A DNA stretch of 8,046 nucleotides, taken from assembly GCA_003023245.1 (NCBI GenBank), contig PXTR01000087.1, positions 1-8,046 of the forward strand, given 5' to 3'. Below, one piece after another: positions 1 through 4,632 of the stretch. The position numbers and the translations under genes are program-made. Every line of letters starts with the position of its first letter. Positions within the stretch are counted from its first letter, which is position 1. Source of the stretch: Bacteroidetes bacterium QS_8_68_15. Its GTDB lineage: Bacteria; Bacteroidota; Rhodothermia; Rhodothermales; Salinibacteraceae. Under the pieces are notes generated by a model. The model was not told where the DNA came from. It made no database searches and saw nothing but the letters and a program-made list of their open reading frames with translations.

Positions 1-633
1 GATGCGCGGGGGCGTGCCCGTCTTGAGGCGGCCGCTCTCGAAGCCCAGTTCGTGCAGGTCGCCGGTGATGCCGCGCGTGGCGCGCTCGCCCATGCGCCCG
101 CCGCCGAAGTTCTGCTCGCCGACGTGGATCACGCCGTTGGCGAAGGTGCCGGTCGTCAGCACGACGCTCGGGGCGAAGTAGTCGTGGCCGAGCTGCGTGC
201 GCACGCCTTCGATCTCAGCCGTGCCCTCCTCAGGGTCGCCGCTGGTGAGCAGGTTCGTCACCTTGTCGGCGCGCATGTGGAGATTGTCGATGGCCTCCAG
301 CTCCTGTCGCACAGCGCGGGCGTAGGCGCGGCGGCCGGTCTGCGCGCGCGGGCCCCAGACGGCGGGGCCTTTGCTGCGGTTGAGCATCCGAAACTGAATC
401 CCCGCGCGGTCGGTCGCCTTGCCCATCACGCCGCCGAGGGCGTCGATCTCGCGGGCGAGGTGGCCCTTGCCAATCCCGCCGATGGCGGGGTTGCAGCTCA
501 TCTTGCCGATGGCGTCGAGCTTGAGGGTGACGAGGAGCGTCTCGGCGCCGGTGCGGGCGGCGGCGGCGGCGGCCTCGGAGCCGGAGTGCCCGCCGCCGAC
601 GACGATTACGTCGTAGTGGAAGTCGTCTGGCAT
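1..633 (-). CDS. mnmG: tRNA uridine-5-carboxymethylaminomethyl modification enzyme MnmG (GidA), N-terminal part
   Basis: The first 211 codons of MnmG are read from ATG at 633 down to base 1, and the rest lies outside the window. MnmG is an FAD-dependent cytoplasmic protein that works with the GTPase MnmE to place (carboxymethyl)aminomethyl groups on U34 of certain tRNAs. Visible signatures are the Rossmann FAD-binding motif VVGGGHSGSEAA (residues 11-22), the MSCNPAIGGIGKGHL segment (45-59) with the family's conserved Cys47, the KGPAVWGPRAQTDR block (88-101), and GRLKTGTPPR (201-210), a GidA family hallmark. The start is well placed because only a few residues precede the FAD strand, as is usual. 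No Shine-Dalgarno sequence is seen before the ATG. About 200 bp separate it from the divergent OmpA-like gene, so its promoter should lie in 634-832. The family assignment is near certain. Confidence 0.97.
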   Translation of the reverse strand, partial: MPDDFHYDVIVVGGGHSGSEAAAAAARTGAETLLVTLKLDAIGKMSCNPAIGGIGKGHLAREIDALGGVMGKATDRAGIQFRMLNRSKGPAVWGPRAQTGRRAYARAVRQELEAIDNLHMRADKVTNLLTSGDPEEGTAEIEGVRTQLGHDYFAPSVVLTTGTFANGVIHVGEQNFGGGRMGERATRGITGDLHELGFESGRLKTGTPPRI

Positions 634-832
634 GGCAGTCTGGGGGTTGGGGTTTCGGGTTGTTCGGTTGGCAGGCGCTCTGCTTTTCGCGCTTGCTTGC
701 TGAACGAGGACGCGGCGCGGGCGGTCCCGGCCGCGCAGGAGAACGTCGCCGCGCTCGTTTGGCATCCAGACGGCGTGCTGTGTAGCTTGAAGAAAGCAGA
801 ACGAGCAATCACGAACAGGAACGTCCGACGGC

Positions 833-1597
833 ATGAGCCTTCCCGCAGGCGCTTCGCCTTTTCGCCCGAACGCCCGTGCCGGGGGGCCGGCCGCGCTCCT
901 CGGGGGCGGCGCGCTCGTCGTGGGGGCGGCGCTGTTCGTGCTGGCCGCCGGCGGGTGCGCGTCCTCGCGTCCGGCCGCCCCGGGCGAGGGCGCTCCGTCG
1001 GCACAGCAGCTCGACTCGCTGCGCGCCCGGAACCAGCGCCTGCGCGAAAACAACGCCGCGCTGCGCGACTCGCTGCGCTTTCGGCGGGACGTGGAAACGG
1101 GGCGCTACTACCGCCGCGTGCGCGCCCTTCGCGACCGCCTCGGCCGCATGAGCTACGCGCTGACGCAACTGCGCGAGGGTGGGCGCACCGCCGAGGTCAT
1201 CGAGGCGGACGCGCTCTTCGAACCGGCCAGCGCCCGCCTCACCGCCGCCGGGCGCACGCGCCTGGACACCCTCGCCGCCCGCCTGCAGCGCACCTATCCC
1301 GAGCGCCGCTTTCGCGTCGAAGGCCACGCCGACGGCGCCTCGCTCAGCGCCGAGCTGCAAGAAACCTACGCCAGCAACTGGGAGCTGTCGGCCCTGCGCG
1401 CAGCGGCGGTGACGCGCCACCTCACCGCCGGCTCCGACGGCTTCGACAAAAAGCGGTTGGCCCTCGCCGCCTTCGCCGACACCCGGCCCGTCGCCTCCAA
1501 CGAAACGGCCGCCGGGCGACGCCGGAACCGCCGCGTGCGCGTCGCCGTGCTGCCGGAACCGCGTGCCTTCTCCAACGCCGAAGAAATGGACTGGTGA
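833..1597 (+). CDS. OmpA-family peptidoglycan-binding lipoprotein
   Basis: This is a 254-residue predicted outer-membrane lipoprotein that probably tethers the envelope to peptidoglycan. The N-terminus is basic (R11, R15) and is followed by a hydrophobic run at about 20-40. A lipobox-like LAAGGC puts the lipidated cysteine at residue 42; it is atypical because alanine rather than leucine sits at -3. Residues 57-105 are rich in Leu, Arg and Gln (LDSLRARNQRLRENNAALRD) and look like a coiled coil. Residues 122-240 form an OmpA C-terminal (Pal/MotB-like) domain: an ALFEPASARLT strand, VEGHADG (162-168), SNWELSALRA (181-190), and the closing RRNRRVRVAV. By family comparison, Asp167 and Arg189 match the diaminopimelate-binding Asp/Arg pair of OmpA. 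There is no beta-barrel, so it is a Pal-like or YiaD-like protein, not a porin. It stands alone, with divergent mnmG upstream. The exact partner is unknown; fold and localisation are fairly sure. Confidence 0.9.
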   Translation: MSLPAGASPFRPNARAGGPAALLGGGALVVGAALFVLAAGGCASSRPAAPGEGAPSAQQLDSLRARNQRLRENNAALRDSLRFRRDVETGRYYRRVRALRDRLGRMSYALTQLREGGRTAEVIEADALFEPASARLTAAGRTRLDTLAARLQRTYPERRFRVEGHADGASLSAELQETYASNWELSALRAAAVTRHLTAGSDGFDKKRLALAAFADTRPVASNETAAGRRRNRRVRVAVLPEPRAFSNAEEMDW

Positions 1598-1660
1598 CGA
1601 CACCAACGCGGAAATCGCTCTCTCGTGAGAAGAGCGCTCCTCAACTGAAAAGCCTCTTCC

Positions 1661-1882
1661 ATGTCTGATTCGACGCATCCCGCCGGGCGCACGCGCAGCC
1701 GGCTTTCGGCGGTCGTGGTGGTGCTGCTGGTCGGCGGGCCGCTCGAGCTGACGGCGTCGGTGACGATGCCGCTGGCGTTTGCACTCTTCCCGGTGGCGCT
1801 GACCATATCGAGCAACGCTTGCCAACGCTGGACTCGTAGCAGCAGTGATCCTCTATTCTTTCCCCTTCCCCCGACGAAATGA
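1661..1882 (+). CDS. Doubtful 73-residue membrane ORF preceding the DsbA-like gene
   Basis: I do not recognise this ORF. It begins with ATG after 63 bp of non-coding DNA and reads as a basic N-terminus (R10, R12, R14) followed by two hydrophobic stretches, about 15-30 (SAVVVVLLVGG) and 36-51 (MPLAFALFPVALTI). This would suit a small two-pass inner-membrane protein. In favour: the first 50 or so codons show the strong G/C third-position preference of the real genes, and its TGA overlaps the ATG of the next gene (ATGA at 1879-1882), a classic coupling arrangement. Against: from about base 1806 the codons lose that preference (ATA, ACT, CGT, AGT, GAT, CCT, CTA), so the last 22 residues look like non-coding DNA. 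It could be a genuine small protein, the remnant of a larger membrane gene, or chance. Confidence 0.38.
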   Translation: MSDSTHPAGRTRSRLSAVVVVLLVGGPLELTASVTMPLAFALFPVALTISSNACQRWTRSSSDPLFFPLPPTK

Positions 1883-2481
1883 GCGACCCGACGGCTACGA
1901 CACTCACCCCCGGCGTCACCGAGCGCGACCACCTGCGCGGGCGTGTCGCTGCGCCGATGACGCTGGTGCAGTTCGGCGACTACGCCTGCCCGCACTGCAC
2001 CGAAGCGCACCCCATCGTGCAGCAGCTCATGGACGCTACCGGCGGGCAGGTCCGCTTTCTCTACCGCCACTACCCGACGGTCAGCGCCCTCTCCCGCCGC
2101 GCCGCCGAAGCGACCGAGGCGGCCGCCGAGCAGGACGCGTTCTGGAAACTGCACGACCTGCTGAGCGCCATGAGCGGCGACTTCGGCGAGGCCGACCTCC
2201 TCGCCGCCGCCGAAGCCATCGGCCTCGACCCCGACCGGCTCCGCGCCGATCTCGACGCCGGCACCTACGCCGAGCGCGTCGACGACGACCTCGACAGCGC
2301 CCGCCGCAGCGACGTGAAAGGCACGCCGACCTTCTTCGTCAACGGCCGGCGCTACGACGCCGACCTCGACGCTGACGCCGTGCTCGACCGGCTCGAAGGG
2401 ACCAATCCGCGGCAGAGCGTCATGGCGCGCGCCTACATGCAGCGGCTGGAGGGCCTGCTGGGACGCGCCGGGCTGTTTTGA
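1879..2481 (+). CDS. DsbA-family thioredoxin-fold oxidoreductase, cytoplasmic form
   Basis: This 200-residue protein has a DsbA-like (Thioredoxin_4/DSBA) fold. It opens with the GVTERDHLRGRVAAPMTLVQFGDYACPHC pattern (12-40, written here as landmarks: beta strand TLVQFGDYACPHC, 28-40), which places a redox-active CPHC at 37-40. YRHYPTV (62-68) and the helical insertion (about 70-145) follow. KGTPTFFVNGRRY (147-159) supplies the cis-proline (Pro150) that faces the active site in this fold. No signal peptide or lipobox precedes the fold, so it should act in the cytoplasm, unlike classical periplasmic DsbA. The CPHC sequence is the same as in E. coli DsbA and suggests an oxidising or isomerase-type centre; the natural substrate cannot be told. 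The composition is acidic (DLDAGTYAERVDDDLDS). The start overlaps the stop of the preceding small ORF by ATGA. Downstream it converges on the 70-residue minus-strand gene. Confidence 0.93.
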   Translation: MSDPTATTLTPGVTERDHLRGRVAAPMTLVQFGDYACPHCTEAHPIVQQLMDATGGQVRFLYRHYPTVSALSRRAAEATEAAAEQDAFWKLHDLLSAMSGDFGEADLLAAAEAIGLDPDRLRADLDAGTYAERVDDDLDSARRSDVKGTPTFFVNGRRYDADLDADAVLDRLEGTNPRQSVMARAYMQRLEGLLGRAGLF

Positions 2482-2554
2482 AGAACGGCGGACCCTGGAC
2501 GACGGACGGCAGTCGTTCGGCACGCCGGGGATGGCGACGAGGGCGCCCTTCCAC

Positions 2555-2591
2555 CAAAAAACCGCCCCGACCCGTTGCGGGCCGAGGCGGT
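2555..2591 (-). terminator. Strong intrinsic terminator of the 70-residue minus-strand gene
   Basis: Read on the minus strand, bases 2591-2561 form a 13-bp stem (ACCGCCTCGGCCC with GGGTCGGGGCGGT, including two G-T pairs) closed by a five-base loop GCAAC. It is followed directly by a run of six T (2561-2556). It begins 26 bases past the stop of the minus-strand CDS. The plus-strand reading has no T run after the stem, so it should not end the DsbA-like transcript efficiently by the same mechanism. Confidence 0.85.
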
Positions 2592-2617
2592 GGGCCGGAT
2601 CGAAAAGGAACACCGCG

Positions 2618-2830
2618 TCAGGCGGCGACGGACTCGCGCTCGCTTTCGGGCACGGGCGCGATCTCGAAGCGCGTGCCGTTGTCGCCGGGATACGGCTGGT
2701 GGTGGTCGTGCTGGTTGGTCCAGATCTCCTGCGGGATACCCTCGGGAAAAGCGTCGCAGACCGCGTCCTCGCGGCCCGAGCGGTCGAGGTGCTGGCAGGA
2801 GAGGCACATCGGCTGAATGTCGTGGCTCAT
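2618..2830 (-). CDS. Small Cys/His conserved hypothetical protein (CxxCxH ... AFPxGIP family)
   Basis: This 70-residue protein has the layout of a widespread but uncharacterised bacterial family that I recognise only by pattern: MCLSCQH (8-14), [14 protein letters not shown] (24-37), then a His-rich [15 protein letters not shown] (41-55). Cys9, Cys12, His14, Cys25 and the His41/43/44 cluster could form a metal site, but no function is established. There is no signal peptide, so it is probably cytoplasmic. The tail (59-70, [12 protein letters not shown]) is acidic and probably disordered. ATG at 2830 gives seven residues before the motif; Met8 is a possible alternative start. The DNA before the ATG is pyrimidine-rich with no Shine-Dalgarno. 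It is a single-gene unit with its own terminator and lies divergent to the 3141 gene. Good coding signal and family-like spacing make the gene call firm; the role is unknown. Confidence 0.85.
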   Translation of the reverse strand: MSHDIQPMCLSCQHLDRSGREDAVCDAFPEGIPQEIWTNQHDHHQPYPGDNGTRFEIAPVPESERESVAA

Positions 2831-2934
2831 GGCAGGAACGGGAATGGGGGAAAGGAAAGGCGAGGCCGTGTCATGTGAGTCGCCCGCTTGAATGCGCCGC
2901 GGAAACGGGGAGATCCCGCCCGGGCCGAGTTTGG

Positions 2935-3090
2935 AAGCGGTCTAAATACGTGCGCCCCTTGCGTTTAATCAATCCAAATAGGCGCGCCTGTTTTTCTGAA
3001 AACAGCGGCGACCGAGCCGGTTCTTTTCACAGACCTTCCATTGGCTTCCCATTGCGGATGTCAGGCGCGGCCGTTTTATTTAGACCGCTT
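2935..3090. repeat. Perfect 14-bp inverted repeat pair flanking 128 bp
   Basis: AAGCGGTCTAAATA at 2935-2948 is matched by its exact reverse complement TATTTAGACCGCTT at 3077-3090. Read outward toward each flanking gene, both copies extend to TATTTAGACCGCTTnnAAAC. The copies therefore have the same orientation relative to the gene each precedes: about 105 bp before the 2830 start and 51 bp before the 3141 start. This may be a shared operator or paired start region. Terminal inverted repeats of a 156-bp miniature element are the alternative, but I see no target-site duplication at the outer edges. Confidence 0.8.
2988..3005. repeat. Small hairpin/inverted repeat in the divergent control region
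   Basis: CTGTTTT (2988-2994) and AAAACAG (2999-3005) are perfect inverted copies separated by TCTG. The element sits inside the larger inverted repeat. It could be a regulator half-site pair. The CTGT/ACAG ends recall a proteobacterial LexA box, but the spacing is 10 rather than 8, so I do not call it one. No T run follows, so it is not a terminator. Confidence 0.4.
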
Positions 3091-3123
3091 GTAAACAACC
3101 GTTTTGCGCCCGGCCGCCTCGCT

Positions 3124-3152
3124 TCGATGACGATGTCTCGATGACGATGTCT
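3124..3152 (+). repeat. 14-bp tandem duplication across the start codon of the 3141 gene
   Basis: CGATGACGATGTCT occurs twice back to back (3125-3138 and 3139-3152), with period-14 identity from 3124. Each copy contains ATGACGATG. Because 14 is not a multiple of three, the first copy reads ATG-ACG-ATG-TCT-CGA-TGA (3127-3144), a five-codon open frame. Its stop overlaps the ATG at 3141 as ATGA. The duplication thus made, or preserved, a tiny upstream frame abutting the real start. Confidence 0.85.
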
Positions 3153-3467
3153 TCCTTTCACGCCTTTCGGAAAGCCGCGCCCTGCTCGCTCGCCCTGCCG
3201 GAGCACCCGCGCCCGGAGGCGGCGACGTACAAGTATCTGCTGCGCGGCAAGGGCTGCACGCTGGGCGTCTTGTTCGAGGACTCGACGCACGTCTACTTCG
3301 AATGGCTCACCGAGGAGGGCCGCCCGGTGGCCTACGGGCGCGACATTCGCTACAAGGCGCGCCCCAAGCGGGTCTTCGCGCGCCTGATGGCGGCGGGCGT
3401 GTGGCAGCCGGAGCTGTGCAAGGGGCAGGCGGAGGAGCCTCGCCGCAGCGGCGTCCCGACGAGGTGA
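3141..3467 (+). CDS. Hypothetical 108-residue protein
   Basis: I do not recognise the family. The protein has no signal peptide or membrane span. Residues 27-90 look like a compact folded domain with alternating strands: AATYKYLLRGKGCTLGVLFE (27-46), STHVYFEWLTEEGRPVAYG (48-66) and RDIRYKARPKRVFARLMAAG (67-86). The last part is basic and helical, and the tail (about 93-108) is charged and probably disordered. Cys15, Cys39 and Cys93 have no obvious metal-site spacing. Codon third positions are strongly G/C throughout, which supports real coding. Either the ATG at 3141 or the ATG two codons later (3147) could be the start; both lie in the second copy of a tandem duplication. The gene is divergent to the 70-residue Cys/His gene and shares with it an inverted upstream motif, so the two may be co-regulated. 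No clear terminator follows. Confidence 0.75.
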   Translation: MTMSSFHAFRKAAPCSLALPEHPRPEAATYKYLLRGKGCTLGVLFEDSTHVYFEWLTEEGRPVAYGRDIRYKARPKRVFARLMAAGVWQPELCKGQAEEPRRSGVPTR

Positions 3468-3642
3468 CGGCGGCGGCGGCGGTCGTCGGGAGCGGCAACA
3501 GGGGGGCGCTTGCGCGGAGAGGGAGCATCGGCTATCCTTACGGGTGTGGCCTTCCTCCGGATGGAGCGAACCGTGCTGGGCCGGAGCACAGGTCGCCGCC
3601 CCCCGTCTCTCTCTCCGCCGCTGCTGCCTCTCGCCGCCTCCC

Positions 3643-4528
3643 ATGCGAACGCGCTTCGCTCCCGTCCTGCCGCTCGTGCTGGCCCTTGCCGGGGCCGCGC
3701 TCGCCTCCTTCTCCTCCGCCGGCTGCGGGCAGTTGCCTCAAGAGCGCCCTCCGGTCGAGCGGCGCCTCCGTCGTCGCCGACATCGACCACGCCGCCCACG
3801 CCGGCGGCGACAGCCTCCGTCCCACACGGCTTCTGATGTTCGGCAACCCGCAGTTGGGCACGCCGCTGATGCGCAGCGTGCGCACCGCCGGCCTGGACCT
3901 GCCGCAGAAAATCCTGATCTGGGAAGGGGCCGACGACTCCACGCGCGTCACCTATAACGCCCCGAGCTACCTGACGGCGCGCCACGAGGTCGCGGGCGTC
4001 GGCTCCTCGCTGAACCGCATGGGCGGCGCGCTGGCCGACCTCGCCGAGCAGGCCGCCGGGCGCGTCCCCGACACGACCGCCTTCAACGCCGACAGCATTG
4101 CGGCTGGGGGCGGGCTGGCGATTGAAATCAGCGACTTCGGCGTCGCCGAGACCTACGAGCGCCTCGAGCAGGCCGTGCAGTCGCGCGCCGGCCTTTCGAT
4201 TAGGGCTCGCCTCGACCACGCGCAGAACGCCCCCGTCGCCGCCGACGGCGACAGCCTTCCGCCCACGCGCCTGCTCGTGCTCGGCAACCTCGACGCGGGC
4301 ACGCCGCTGATGCGCAAAGCGCCCACGATGGGGATCGACCTGCCGCAGAAGATGCTCGTCTGGGAAAGCGACGACGACAACACGTTCGTCTCCTACAACG
4401 AACCGGCGTACCTGGCGCGCCGCCACCAGCTGGCCGACACGACCGGCCTGGACCGCATCGCGCAGACGCTCGACGCGCTGGTGCGCGACGCCACCTCCGA
4501 CGAGCAGGACGCGCCCTCCGACCGGTAG
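3643..4528 (+). pseudogene. Frameshifted tandem DUF302 lipoprotein gene
   Basis: Two pieces of one gene lie in different frames. From ATG 3643 a clear lipoprotein signal is read: basic start (R2, R4), hydrophobic LPLVLALAGAALA, lipobox SSAGC with Cys28. That frame then degenerates into Arg/Pro-rich sequence and stops at 3957. The +1 frame, from about 3737 to the TAG at 4528, encodes two DUF302 domains. The first contains DIDHAAHA, RLLMFGNPQLGTPLMR and DLPQKILIWE. The second (from about 4117) contains RLDHAQNAP, RLLVLGNLDAGTPLMRK and DLPQKMLVWE. The repeats also share DNA stretches, so they look like an internal duplication. Aligned to domain 2, domain 1 lacks about 15 residues of its first strand and helix, and only about three codons separate the lipidated Cys from it. 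This suggests an out-of-frame deletion near 3727-3736, or an assembly error. No other stop interrupts the 3' frame, so the lesion looks recent. DUF302 function is not well established. Confidence 0.8.
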
Positions 4529-4632
4529 GAAAGTGCTGCGCACGTAGCCGTCTTCGTCACGGCAGCAGCGAGGCCGCCGGTCCGAAAGGGGCAAGGGCAA
4601 TGGTGCCCCCCCGCAACCCGAAACACGAAACC

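Larger units (their letters stand above)
2831..3140. promoter_or_regulatory. Divergent control region, partly AT-rich
   Basis: This 310-base gap separates two divergently transcribed genes and has no credible coding sequence. Bases from about 2935 to 3110 are markedly more A/T-rich than their surroundings. They hold a pair of inverted 14-mers (2935-2948, 3077-3090), a small hairpin (2988-3005), and weak outward -35/-10 candidates. On the minus strand these are TTGATT (2967-2972), an 18-bp spacer, and TATTTA (2943-2948). On the plus strand they are TTGCGG (3052-3057), a 19-bp spacer, and TATTTA (3077-3082). In both cases the TATTTA is the first part of the inverted 14-mer, so both transcripts could start just inside or beyond the same sequence. 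The promoter assignment is inference, as the -35 matches are poor. Confidence 0.45.

Noticed and set aside
679..800. Inverted TCTGCTTT/AAAGCAGA pair between mnmG and the OmpA-like gene
   Set aside because: Only eight bases match, about 106 bp apart, with no further symmetry; this is plausible by chance.
1616..1636. Terminator after the OmpA-like gene
   Set aside because: CGCTCT and AGAGCG can pair across nine bases, but the six-base stem is short and no T run follows.
52..1668. A 538-codon open frame on the plus strand across the mnmG antisense and the OmpA-like gene
   Set aside because: It is Ala/Arg/Pro-rich antisense and out-of-frame reading of two clear genes, a common artefact in high-GC DNA.
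809..1825. A 338-codon minus-strand open frame
   Set aside because: It is antisense to the OmpA-like lipoprotein, whose domain motifs are unmistakable.
2988..3005. LexA (SOS) box
   Set aside because: The CTGT and ACAG ends are separated by 10 rather than 8 bases, and neither flanking gene is a known SOS gene.
2935..3090. Miniature transposable element with target-site duplication
   Set aside because: The terminal repeats fit, but no direct duplication flanks them, and the similarity continues outward as an inverted GTTT/AAAC match, which favours a regulatory motif pair.
4590..4625. Terminator between the DUF302 gene and ppc
   Set aside because: GGGCA-ATGG-TGCCC can form a five-base stem, but neither strand has a following T run.
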